Below are positions 23,450 through 30,644 of a DNA stretch of 33,967 bases, one piece after another. Below the pieces are notes generated by a model. The model had not been told where the DNA came from. It did no database searches and worked only from the letters and a program-made list of their open reading frames with translations. Within the stretch, counting starts at the first letter, position 1. Each line of letters opens with the position of its first letter. A program made the translations under genes and the position numbers. The stretch comes from an uncultured Oscillospiraceae bacterium (GTDB taxonomy: Bacteria; Bacillota; Clostridia; Oscillospirales; Oscillospiraceae). Location of the stretch: the NCBI GenBank assembly GCA_900768135.1, contig CAAGBT010000047.1:1-33967 (forward strand). Reading direction: 5' to 3'.

Positions 23450-24124
23450 TTACTCTTTATTTGGTTCAGGATCGCCCGCCAGCGAATCCAAATATAGATA
23501 CAGCGGCATCAGCGTGCGGAAGCCCTCCGATACCTCGTCCTTCAGCGCCGGCGTGAACAGCACGCCTTCGGGGTTGTCATCAAAGCCCACGGCAATATTT
23601 TTGGCATTGTACCATGGATTCAGCAGCTTGCCCATATCGCCCTTCGGGCGCTTGAACTGCTCGCCGGAAAGCGTGAAGCGGGACTTGTTCAGCCTGCGCA
23701 CGATCTTCTCCAGCGGCTGCGGGTCGGTTTCCATGCGCCGCCGCAGCCGCGCCATCGTGGCGGGCGCGGCGTCCCAATAGCCGCAGCCGTAGCTGAAATA
23801 ATTCGGCGCCAACTCAAAATACAGCGCAGGAACGCTTTCAAAGCGCTCGTGCGGCCGCTCAATCGTGAACCACAGATGATCCTTATACGGCCCCCTGCCA
23901 AACAGCCGCCGCGCATCGCGGTAGATCCGGCAGACGTGCAGCCGCAGCGAAAGCTGCGGATATGCGGCGCTCAGCGCGTCAAACACCTCGCTGCCAAGCT
24001 GCCGCATCGGCCGGTCTACCAGCTGCGCGAACTGCTCCTTACGGGGAAGGAACCATTCGCGGCTGTTATTGAACCGGATTCCCCAGAGGAACTCGACCGC
24101 TTCCGGCGTAAAACCTTCAAACAT
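23450..24124 (-). CDS. DUF2461 family protein
   Basis: 224 residues. It begins FTPEAVEFLWGIRFNNSREW, the hallmark N-terminus of DUF2461 (usual form FL..L..NN.R.WF), then LSLRLHVCRIYRDARRLFGRGPYKDHLWF, and GKLLNPWYNAKNIAVGF. The usual length is about 220. No reaction is known for the family; it is cytosolic with no signal peptide. ATG 24124 has a weak SD (GAGGTGA). Monocistronic with a promoter overlapping the gapA terminator. Confidence 0.88.
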   Translation of the reverse strand: MFEGFTPEAVEFLWGIRFNNSREWFLPRKEQFAQLVDRPMRQLGSEVFDALSAAYPQLSLRLHVCRIYRDARRLFGRGPYKDHLWFTIERPHERFESVPALYFELAPNYFSYGCGYWDAAPATMARLRRRMETDPQPLEKIVRRLNKSRFTLSGEQFKRPKGDMGKLLNPWYNAKNIAVGFDDNPEGVLFTPALKDEVSEGFRTLMPLYLYLDSLAGDPEPNKE

Positions 24125-24177
24125 AGCTCACCTCGAAAGAGTACCGCCAGCCGTGCGGCCGGACGGATGTTGGCTTC

Positions 24178-24207
24178 AGTATACCACGTCTTTTCAAAAA
24201 ATAACAA
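24178..24207 (-). promoter_or_regulatory. Promoter of the DUF2461 gene
   Basis: Minus strand: -35 TTGTTA (24202-24207), 18-bp spacer, -10 TATACT (24178-24183). The -35 lies directly behind the gapA terminator stem and uses its T-rich tail. Confidence 0.6.
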
Positions 24208-24272
24208 GAGGGACCCTTTGCAGGATCCCTCCCGTTCAAGAGGAGCACCGTCCCCGCTTGCCCGACGGGGAC
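24191..24272 (-). terminator. Double hairpin terminating gapA
   Basis: Read on the minus strand: GTCCCCG/CGGGGAC (24250-24272), then GAGGGATCC-tgcaaa-GGGTCCCTC (24208-24231), followed by TTGTTATTTTTT. The second stem with its T-run is a standard terminator. Confidence 0.8.
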
Positions 24273-24288
24273 TAAGAGAAAAGCAGAA

Positions 24289-25305
24289 TTATTTGGCGGC
24301 GTGATCGACGGAGTACATATGCTCGATCAGATCCAGCACCTTGTTGGAGTAGCCGATCTCGTTGTCATACCAGCTTACGACCTTTACAAACGTGTCGGTC
24401 AGGGCGATGCCGGCCTTGGCGTCGAAGATGGACGTGCGCGCATCGCCGAGGAAATCGGAGGAAACGACCGCTTCATCGGTGTAGCCGAGGATGCCCTTCA
24501 GCTCGCCCTCGCTCGCCTTCTTCATGGCGTCGCAAATCTCGCCATAGGTGGCGGGCTTCTCCAGGTTGACCGTCAGATCGACCACGGAAACATCCAGCGT
24601 GGGAACACGCATGGACATACCGGTCAGCTTGCCGTTCAGCGCGGGGATGACCTTGCCTACGGCCTTGGCAGCGCCGGTGGAGGAGGGGATGATGTTGCCG
24701 GTGGCGGCGCGGCCGCCGCGCCAATCCTTCAGCGAGGGGCCGTCCACGGTCTTCTGCGTGGCGGTCACGGAGTGAACGGTGGTCATCAGGCCGTCCTTGA
24801 TGCCGAAGCTGTCGTTCAGCACCTTGGCAATGGGGGCGAGGCAGTTCGTGGTGCAGGAAGCGTTGGAAACGAACGTCATGTCGCTCCGGTAGCTGTCGAG
24901 ATTCACGCCGCAGACGAACATCGGCGTGTCGTCCTTGGACGGCGCGGACATAACGACCTTCTTGGCGCCGGCGTCAATGTGCGCCTGAGCCTTTTCCTTT
25001 GTCAGGAACAGGCCCGTGGACTCCACGATGTATTCCGCGCCGATCTTGCCCCAGGGCAGGTCGGCGGGGTTGCGCTCAGCAAACACGGGGATCTCGCGGC
25101 CGTTGACGATGATAGCATGATCGTTGCTCTTCACCTCGGCGGCGAATTTGCCGTGCATGGTGTCGTATTTCAGCATATAGGCAAGGTAATCAGCGGGGCA
25201 GAGGTCGTTGATGCCAACGATCTCGATCTCGGGGTGGTTGAGGCTTGCACGGAAGACCATACGGCCAATGCGGCCGAAGCCGTTGATACCTACTTTAATG
25301 CTCAT
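24289..25305 (-). CDS. gapA: Glyceraldehyde-3-phosphate dehydrogenase, NAD-dependent, type I
   Basis: 338 residues. NAD-binding start VGINGFGRIGRMVFRA, with Asp34 in the VGIND segment favouring NAD. Catalytic Cys151 in SNASCTTN and His178 in TTVHSVT. The substrate loop SLKDWRGGRAATGNIIPSST and the C-terminal SWYDNEIGYS are canonical. It converts glyceraldehyde 3-phosphate to 1,3-bisphosphoglycerate in glycolysis. No pgk or other glycolytic gene is adjacent, so it is a monocistronic gapA here, with a strong promoter and AT-rich upstream sequence. Confidence 0.98.
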   Translation of the reverse strand: MSIKVGINGFGRIGRMVFRASLNHPEIEIVGINDLCPADYLAYMLKYDTMHGKFAAEVKSNDHAIIVNGREIPVFAERNPADLPWGKIGAEYIVESTGLFLTKEKAQAHIDAGAKKVVMSAPSKDDTPMFVCGVNLDSYRSDMTFVSNASCTTNCLAPIAKVLNDSFGIKDGLMTTVHSVTATQKTVDGPSLKDWRGGRAATGNIIPSSTGAAKAVGKVIPALNGKLTGMSMRVPTLDVSVVDLTVNLEKPATYGEICDAMKKASEGELKGILGYTDEAVVSSDFLGDARTSIFDAKAGIALTDTFVKVVSWYDNEIGYSNKVLDLIEHMYSVDHAAK

Positions 25306-25359
25306 AAAACTTACTTCCTTTCAGTTTTCAGAATATATCAAATGTTTGGTACGTTTCAT

Positions 25360-25387
25360 ATTATACAGCAGCTTTTGCGAAATGCAA
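25360..25387 (-). promoter_or_regulatory. Promoter of gapA with UP-like AT tract
   Basis: Minus strand: -35 TTGCAT (25382-25387), 16-bp spacer, consensus -10 TATAAT (25360-25365). The 35 bp upstream of the -35 are almost pure A/T (25392-25425), like an UP element, fitting high expression. Confidence 0.85.
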
Positions 25388-25473
25388 GCACTTTTTTCAA
25401 GAAATTATAATTTTTCATAAACTTCTTGCTTTTTCACCAAAGTTCTGGTACGCTTTGTTCGCCGTTAGAACAT

Positions 25474-25512
25474 CGGTCAACAAAAGAAGCGCGCTTTTCA
25501 GCGCTTTGACCG
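25474..25512 (+). promoter_or_regulatory. Nested inverted repeat upstream of the kinase-like gene
   Basis: Outer arms CGGTCAA (25474-25480) / TTGACCG (25506-25512), inner arms AAAAG (25482-25486) / CTTTT (25494-25498). It lies in the 398-bp gap between gapA and 25704. The gap otherwise holds the gapA promoter and a weak plus-strand candidate TTGCTT-17-TACGCT (25426-25454); 25513-25690 shows nothing I recognise. It could be an operator or a leader structure. Confidence 0.4.
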
Positions 25513-25703
25513 GCACGGGCCGCGCCGCTGCTTCCAGCGGGGAGTTGGTCCGCCGCTATTTTTTACTTTTGCTGCGCCGGCGGCCGCTTCTCTCTAACGG
25601 AGCGTTCCGGCGCGATGAAATAACATACATTACTTTCCGCGTAAAATTTGTCCGCGGTGGCGAATGCTATGCCAGAGGACCGTTTGTTTTTTAAGGAGAC
25701 GCC

Positions 25704-26528
25704 ATGCGGGATTATACAGAAGAAGAACAGAAGATGCTTGCCGGTATGCTGCCGAATATCGCTTTGCAGCTGCGCAGCGTTATGTCGAACCTTTATATGG
25801 CGATGGACAGCCTTGTTCCGCCGGAAAAGCGCGAGCAGGATCCTGCGGTCGATCGCCGCGCCGCCGTGTTCTGCCAGAGCTATTATCAGCTTTACCGTGT
25901 TGTGAATAACCTGACCGAGGCGGGGCGCCTTTTTGAACACGACCGCTTCACGCTGTATGACGGCGACATCGTAGGACTTTGCCGCAGTGTCTGCCGCGAG
26001 GTGGAATTCCTTTTTGAGCTGCGCGGCGTTGCGCTGGAATTCAGCGCCGACCGCGAGAGCCGGATCATTGGCATGGATGGCGCTGCGCTGCGCAAGCTGA
26101 TGATGAACCTTCTGTCCAATGCGCTCAAATTCACGCCTGCGGGCGGGCGCGTGCGCGTCCGCGTAAAGGCGGACGGCGCCTCTGTCAAGATCACCGTTTC
26201 CGATACCGGCAGAGGCATGAGCGCCGACCGGCTTGACCACCTGTTTGACCGCTTTTTGCAGACGGATCGCTACGATCCCGTCCCGCACGGGCTTGGGCTT
26301 GGGCTTGCCATCTGCCGGCGCGTTGCGCAGGGCCACGGCGGAACGATTGTCGCGCAGTCGGAAGAGGGGAAGGGATCGATCTTCACGGTTTCGCTTCCCG
26401 CCATCCGCGCGGGGCGCGTGTGCCTGCACGACAGCGGGAGCGATTATACCGGCGGCTTCAACCGGACGCTCGTTGAGCTTGCGGACGCGCTGGGGCCGGA
26501 TGCTTTTTCCCATAAATACCTTGACTGA
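25704..26528 (+). CDS. Soluble histidine-kinase-like ATPase lacking the phospho-acceptor His
   Basis: 274 residues, SD AAGGAGA. The GHKL ATPase domain is intact: N box MNLLSNALKF (134-143), G1 DTGRG (167-171), F box FDRF (181-184), G2 GLGLGLAI (196-203). There is no membrane segment, PAS or HAMP domain. The N-terminal helices where HisKA would carry SHELRTP read NIALQLRSVMSNL (18-30), so the acceptor His is replaced by Leu while the downstream Leu-Arg is kept. The 45-residue tail after the ATPase domain is unlike kinases. No response regulator is nearby; mnmA follows after 17 nt. It may be a pseudokinase, an anti-sigma-like ATPase, or may phosphorylate another partner. Confidence 0.8.
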   Translation: MRDYTEEEQKMLAGMLPNIALQLRSVMSNLYMAMDSLVPPEKREQDPAVDRRAAVFCQSYYQLYRVVNNLTEAGRLFEHDRFTLYDGDIVGLCRSVCREVEFLFELRGVALEFSADRESRIIGMDGAALRKLMMNLLSNALKFTPAGGRVRVRVKADGASVKITVSDTGRGMSADRLDHLFDRFLQTDRYDPVPHGLGLGLAICRRVAQGHGGTIVAQSEEGKGSIFTVSLPAIRAGRVCLHDSGSDYTGGFNRTLVELADALGPDAFSHKYLD

Positions 26529-26545
26529 TAAAGCAGGATGCCGGA

Positions 26546-27580
26546 ATGAAGAAAAAAGTTCTGATCGCCATGAGCGGCGGCGTGGATTCCTCCGCCGCCG
26601 CGCTTTTGCTGCGCCGGCAGGGGTACGACTGCGCCGGTGCAACGCTTTCTCTCTGTGGCAACGATACGGACGGTGCGCGCGCTGTCTGTGAGGGGCTGGG
26701 GATGCCGTTTTATGTGTTTGATGAGCGTGCGCGCTTCGCGCGCGAGGTCATGGATCGCTTCGTCAGCGAATACTGCGCCGGACGCACGCCGAATCCCTGC
26801 ATCGACTGCAACCGCTGCCTCAAGTTCGGCGCCTTTCTCGACCGCGCGCTGGACATGGGCTTTGACTACATCGCTACCGGACACTATGCCCGCGTTGAGC
26901 ATGATGCGGCGCGCGGGAGCTGCCGCCTGCTGCGCGGACGGAGCCTGGCCAAGGATCAGAGCTATGTCCTGTATCAGCTCACGCAGTTTCAGCTTTCGCA
27001 TCTGCTGCTGCCGGTCGGCGGGTTTGAAAAGCCCGATATCCGTGCGCAGGCCGAGCAGGCGGGGCTTGCAAACGCACGGCAGGCCGATTCGCAGGATATC
27101 TGCTTTATTCCGGATGGAGACTACGTCCGCTTTCTGCAGGATTACGGCGGCGCGGCGCTGCAGCCCGGCAATTTTGTGGATCGCACGGGGCGCGTCCTCG
27201 GCCGGCACCGCGGCCTTGCGTGCTACACGGCGGGGCAGCGCAAAGGACTTGGTGTCAGCGCGGACCGCCCGCTCTATGTGATATCCAAAAATGCGGAGGA
27301 TCATACCATCCTCCTTGGCGATAACGATGAGCTGTTTTCCTCCGCGCTCCTTGCCTCGCGGGTCAACTGGATCGCGGGCGCGCCCGCAGGCGCGGTGCGC
27401 TGCACGGCCAAAACGCGCTACAGTCAGAAGGAGTGCGGCGCCGTTGTTACGCCGCTGCCGGATGGCGGCGCACACGTTGCGCTGCTTACGCCGCAGCGCG
27501 CGGTCACGGCGGGGCAGGCGGTCGTCTTCTACGATGGAGACGAGGTACTCGGCGGCGGCACGATCGAGCGCGCGCTGTAA
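26546..27580 (+). CDS. mnmA: tRNA-specific 2-thiouridylase MnmA
   Basis: 344 residues, slightly shorter than most (about 360). The PP-loop SGGVDSS is at 10-16, followed by ATP-pyrophosphatase and a C-terminal beta-barrel. Catalytic cysteines are Cys88 (in NPCIDCN) and Cys186 (in SQDICFIPDGDY). It thiolates U34 of tRNA-Lys, -Glu and -Gln at the wobble position. The first cysteine sits in a CxxCxxC run (Cys85, 88, 91), richer than the E. coli NPDxxCN. The gene follows the kinase-like gene by 17 nt and probably shares its transcript; a terminator follows. Confidence 0.95.
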   Translation: MKKKVLIAMSGGVDSSAAALLLRRQGYDCAGATLSLCGNDTDGARAVCEGLGMPFYVFDERARFAREVMDRFVSEYCAGRTPNPCIDCNRCLKFGAFLDRALDMGFDYIATGHYARVEHDAARGSCRLLRGRSLAKDQSYVLYQLTQFQLSHLLLPVGGFEKPDIRAQAEQAGLANARQADSQDICFIPDGDYVRFLQDYGGAALQPGNFVDRTGRVLGRHRGLACYTAGQRKGLGVSADRPLYVISKNAEDHTILLGDNDELFSSALLASRVNWIAGAPAGAVRCTAKTRYSQKECGAVVTPLPDGGAHVALLTPQRAVTAGQAVVFYDGDEVLGGGTIERAL

Positions 27581-27591
27581 CGGAAGAAAGA

Positions 27592-27622
27592 AAAAGGCTT
27601 CGCGCTCTGCGCGAAGCCTTTT
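27592..27622 (+). terminator. Terminator after mnmA (bidirectional)
   Basis: AAAAGGCTTCGCGC-tct-GCGCGAAGCCTTTT, 14-bp perfect stem with A and T runs on both sides. Confidence 0.95.
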
Positions 27623-27650
27623 ATCCTGTCATCGCTCGCTGGCGAACCAC

Positions 27651-27713
27651 TCATCCACAAAGATCATATCGTCCACATCGCCGCAGGGATTTTTCGGTTT
27701 TGTCTCCTTCATC
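27651..27713 (-). CDS. Candidate 20-residue small ORF
   Basis: Minus-strand ATG 27713 preceded by AAAGGGTG 6 nt upstream, reading MKETKPKNPCGDVDDMIFCG and then stop. It points into the bidirectional terminator at 27592-27622. If one A of the four at 27659-27662 were absent the frame would run on to a TGA at 27629 with a protein-like end (DEWFASER). Evidence is only the SD and position; it may be chance. Confidence 0.25.
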   Translation of the reverse strand, partial: DEGDKTEKSLRRCGRYDLCG

Positions 27714-27817
27714 GTATCACCCTTTCCGATCATCTGACCCGTCTATTCTATGCGCGCAGAGAGGAAAAGCTGCATACTTTTGTGCGGCGGGCTGCAAAAA
27801 ATATCCCCCTGGGGGGC

Positions 27818-27846
27818 TTGTGCGGCCTATTATCGTTTTGTATACT
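27818..27846 (+). promoter_or_regulatory. Promoter of the methyltransferase-ECF S operon
   Basis: -35 TTGTGC (27818-27823), 17-bp spacer, -10 TATACT (27841-27846), 30 bp before the start codon. A CCCC/GGGG hairpin lies just upstream of the -35. Confidence 0.75.
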
Positions 27847-27876
27847 CGTGCCATGGAAAGATGAAGGAGAGAGCCG

Positions 27877-28464
27877 ATGGATAAAAACAGCGTGCGTGAT
27901 TTTTTCAATGCCTGCGCTCCCGGCTGGGACGCCGGAATGGTTCGGAACGAACGGATCATCGCAACGATCCTCGACGGCGCCCGCGTCTGCGCGGGGAAAA
28001 CGGTGCTGGACGTTGCCTGCGGCACGGGCGTTCTGTTTCCCGACTATCTGGCGCGCGGCACGGCGCACGTCACAGCGATCGACCTTTCCCCCGCCATGGC
28101 GGAGATCGCCCGCAGCAAGGCGGCGGGGAAGCCGGTCACAGTTCTCTGCGGCGATGTAGAGCGGTATGATTTTGGCCGGACGTTCGACTGCGTTGTTGTT
28201 TACAACGCCTTTCCGCACTTTCCGGACAGCCGGCGCGCCGTTGCAGCGCTGGAAAGGCTCGTTGCCCCGCGCGGCACGCTGACCATCGCCCACGGCATGA
28301 GCCGCGCGCGCCTGGCGCAGCACCATTCCGGAAGCGCCAGCGCCGTTTCCGTTGCGCTGCCCGAGATCGATGATCTTGCCGCCATGCTTTCGCCGGAGTT
28401 CTCCGTTTCCGTCCGCATCTCCAACGACGAGATGTACCAGCTCACTGCCGTGAAAAAGCTCTGA
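27877..28464 (+). CDS. Class I SAM-dependent methyltransferase
   Basis: 195 residues. Motif I VLDVACGTGVL (43-53), motif II VTAIDLSPAM (65-74), motif post-II CGDVERYDF (91-99), and FDCVVVYNAFPHFPDSRRAV for the beta-4 region. The Methyltransf_11/25 type acts on small molecules, but the substrate is not readable. SD GAAGGAGAG. The ECF S component begins 27 nt later with no terminator between, so methylation may concern the transported vitamin-like compound or its metabolism (inference). Confidence 0.85.
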   Translation: MDKNSVRDFFNACAPGWDAGMVRNERIIATILDGARVCAGKTVLDVACGTGVLFPDYLARGTAHVTAIDLSPAMAEIARSKAAGKPVTVLCGDVERYDFGRTFDCVVVYNAFPHFPDSRRAVAALERLVAPRGTLTIAHGMSRARLAQHHSGSASAVSVALPEIDDLAAMLSPEFSVSVRISNDEMYQLTAVKKL

Positions 28465-28490
28465 ATCCGAAGCAAAGGAAGGAAAGTATA

Positions 28491-29033
28491 ATGTCTATGT
28501 CACGCAAGACCAGAGGGATCCTCCGCAATCTGACCTATGCCGCCGCCTGCCTGGCGCTGTGCATCGTGCTTCCGTTTTTCACGGGGCAGATCCCGCAGAT
28601 CGGCTCCATGCTCTGCCCCATGCACATTCCTGTGCTGCTGGCGGGCTTTCTGTGCGGCCCCGCCTGGGCGGGCGCAGTCGGTCTCATCGCCCCGCTGCTG
28701 CGGCATTGGATGTTCGGTATGCCGCCGTTCCCAACGGCGTTTGCCATGAGCGCCGAGCTGCTTGCCTACGGCGTCTTTGCCGGGATCTTCTACCGGCTGC
28801 TGCCGAAGAAGAAGAGCAGCATCTACCTTGCGCTCATTCTTGCCATGCTGCTCGGCCGCGCGATCTGGGGCGCGGCGATGGTCGTTATCATGCGCGCAAA
28901 CGGCGGCGCGTTCACCTGGGCGGCCTTCCTTGCCGGGGGATTTACCACGGCGCTGCCCGGCATTATCCTGCATATTATTCTGATTCCCATCCTCGTTATG
29001 GCGCTTGAAAACGCGAAGGTCATCAGGCGCTGA
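28491..29033 (+). CDS. ECF transporter S component (substrate-binding membrane subunit)
   Basis: 180 residues with about six hydrophobic helices. The start LTYAAACLALCIVLPFF, then IGSMLCPMHIPVLLAGFLCG and GLIAPLLRHWMFGMPPFPTA, is typical of the ECF S-component families in Clostridia. It binds a vitamin or other micronutrient and needs the shared EcfA-EcfA'-EcfT energy module, which is not in the window. Which compound is bound is not certain. SD AAGGAAGGAAAG. A terminator follows. Confidence 0.85.
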   Translation: MSMSRKTRGILRNLTYAAACLALCIVLPFFTGQIPQIGSMLCPMHIPVLLAGFLCGPAWAGAVGLIAPLLRHWMFGMPPFPTAFAMSAELLAYGVFAGIFYRLLPKKKSSIYLALILAMLLGRAIWGAAMVVIMRANGGAFTWAAFLAGGFTTALPGIILHIILIPILVMALENAKVIRR

Positions 29034-29060
29034 ACCGCTCGGCCCTTTTCCAACGCGCGC

Positions 29061-29100
29061 AAACGCGCGGACATCCGTAAGGATGCCCGCGCGTTTTTTT
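29061..29100 (+). terminator. Terminator after the ECF S gene
   Basis: ACGCGCGG-a-CATCC-gtaa-GGATG-c-CCGCGCGT with one internal mismatch, followed by seven T. Confidence 0.93.
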
Positions 29101-29120
29101 GCTGTGAGACGGGAAACGTC

Positions 29121-29963
29121 TCAGTACCGCTTGTCCAGAATATCCACCACGTCGGCAAGCGCGCCGTCCCGGCAGTGGCAGACGATGCGCGCGCCGCTGG
29201 CCTTGACCTCGTCCGTTGCGTTTTCGGGCGCAAAGCCGATCTCAGAGACCTTGAGCATTGGAATATCGTTGTTGTGGTCGCCGATGCAGTAGATGTCCCT
29301 GCGCGCAACGCCCAGAAGCGCCGCCAGCTTCAGGATCATGCCGCCCTTGGTCGCGCCGCGGCGCGTCAGCTCCAGCAGGTGGTCGCTGGAAAAGATCAGC
29401 TCGTAGCGCTCGCCCCAGCTCTGGCTGCGGATAAAGGCATACACCTCGTCCAGCAGTGGCTTTTCCTCTTCAAACAGCAGCTTGATGACCGGCAGATCCA
29501 CTTCGCGGAAGGCCCCCACCTCCACAGTGCCTGCGCGCGTCAGATGCTCGTGGTTGCGCGAGAACCGGTTGGGGTGCAGCACATGGATGCGCCGGTCGTC
29601 GTGGTAGACCTCGAAGCACAGGCGGGGGAAGCGCGCGAGCAGCGCGTCCACATGGTCGTAGATATCCGCATCCAGAAACGCGGTTTCCACATATCGGTTC
29701 CCGGCGAAGTCGTAGATCGCCGCGCCGTTTGCGATCACGCACGGCGCGTTGACCGGCAGCGCGGAGGCAAACTGCGCAAACGCCGGCAGCGCGCGGCCGG
29801 TGGCAACCGTGAAAAAGCCGCCGTTGGCAAGAAAATAGTCCACGGCCTCGCGGTTGCGCGCGCTCATGGGAGGGATGTCCTCGCCGCGCTCCAGCGCACC
29901 CTGTGTGTAAACAAGCGTGTTGTCAAAATCGCTGGCCAGCAGCACGTTTCTGAATTTTTGCAT
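29121..29963 (-). CDS. HAD-superfamily phosphatase, Cof/YidA-like (subclass IIB)
   Basis: 280 residues. HAD motif I DFDNTLV with nucleophile Asp12 and acid Asp14, motif II VATGR, motif III Lys in RRGATKGGMILKLA, motif IV GDHNNDIPML. The large cap between motifs II and III is the C2 type of Cof-like sugar/nucleotide phosphatases. It hydrolyses small phosphate esters in the cytosol; substrate unknown. SD GTGAGGG; last gene of the minus-strand holB-yaaT operon, 60 nt after the previous stop. Confidence 0.92.
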   Translation of the reverse strand: MQKFRNVLLASDFDNTLVYTQGALERGEDIPPMSARNREAVDYFLANGGFFTVATGRALPAFAQFASALPVNAPCVIANGAAIYDFAGNRYVETAFLDADIYDHVDALLARFPRLCFEVYHDDRRIHVLHPNRFSRNHEHLTRAGTVEVGAFREVDLPVIKLLFEEEKPLLDEVYAFIRSQSWGERYELIFSSDHLLELTRRGATKGGMILKLAALLGVARRDIYCIGDHNNDIPMLKVSEIGFAPENATDEVKASGARIVCHCRDGALADVVDILDKRY

Positions 29964-30023
29964 GATATGGCCCTCACTTTTCCGGTTTCCTGTCCCGCAG
30001 GACGCTGCGGCGGAGCGCTTCCG

Positions 30024-30581
30024 TCAGGAAATGTCGAATTTTTCTTCAATAAAATGGCGGTAGTCGGGACGGTCCGCCGCGCTTTCGTACTCTTCCCGCA
30101 TGGTTTTGCGTACCCACGCGCGCAGCGCAGCGCTCGCCTGCCGGTAGCGCAGAATGCGCACCAGACCCGCCGACTCCGCCGCAAGGATCGCTTCATAAGC
30201 ATCCGGCACGAACTCGCAGGAGACGACCGTTACGGATTCCTCCGATGCGACCGCGAACGGTACGTCCGGAACGGGCGCGCAGCCGGCAGCCTCCGCACGG
30301 TAAATATAGCCCGAAACGCCCGCGTAGGTCTCCTCCAGCGCGTTGGGATAGTACTCTTCCAGCCGCTGTACGCCGTCGGCGTCGAAGCCGTAAGGCCCCC
30401 ATTTTTCCCACCGGCCCGTGTGGACAAAGCCGGTGTCGCGGCAGTACCGTTCAATGGCGTTGCTCAGGTAGACCAGCACGTTTTCCCGCTTCTGCGAAAA
30501 ATAGACGAGCGGACGGCCGTGGTTGGAGACGTGCGGCGTGAGCATGGTAAGACCGCCGATGGGCGAGGCGTGGTAGAGCAT
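30024..30581 (-). CDS. Unknown protein, possibly ADP-ribosyltransferase-like
   Basis: 185 residues, SD AAAGGATG, no signal peptide or membrane helix. The N-terminus, LYHASPIGGLTMLTPHVSNH, then RPLVYFSQKRENVLVYLSNA, has the plan of small ART-fold proteins (Tyr-His-x-Ser at the start of a strand, then a Tyr/Phe-Ser pair), and the middle reads GYIYRAE. The fold is a guess from this pattern; a canonical catalytic Glu is not obvious. It lies between yaaT and a HAD phosphatase on the same strand. A 10-bp GCCGCG..CGCGGC hairpin lies in the 63-nt gap before it. Confidence 0.6.
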   Translation of the reverse strand: MLYHASPIGGLTMLTPHVSNHGRPLVYFSQKRENVLVYLSNAIERYCRDTGFVHTGRWEKWGPYGFDADGVQRLEEYYPNALEETYAGVSGYIYRAEAAGCAPVPDVPFAVASEESVTVVSCEFVPDAYEAILAAESAGLVRILRYRQASAALRAWVRKTMREEYESAADRPDYRHFIEEKFDIS

Positions 30582-30644
30582 GGCGCATCCTTTCTGCCTT
30601 TCGGCAAAGCCGCCGCGAAGCAGGAGCGCTCCGCGGCAGGCAGA

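Noticed and set aside
24208..24272. T-box or riboswitch-like structure between gapA and the DUF2461 gene
   Set aside because: The hairpins lack the conserved T-box antiterminator sequence and lie directly after the gapA stop with a T-run, so a terminator explains them.
28341..28480. Frameshift or truncation at the end of the methyltransferase
   Set aside because: The C-terminal strands (EFSVSVRISNDEMYQLTAVKKL) are complete for the family and the length of 195 is normal.
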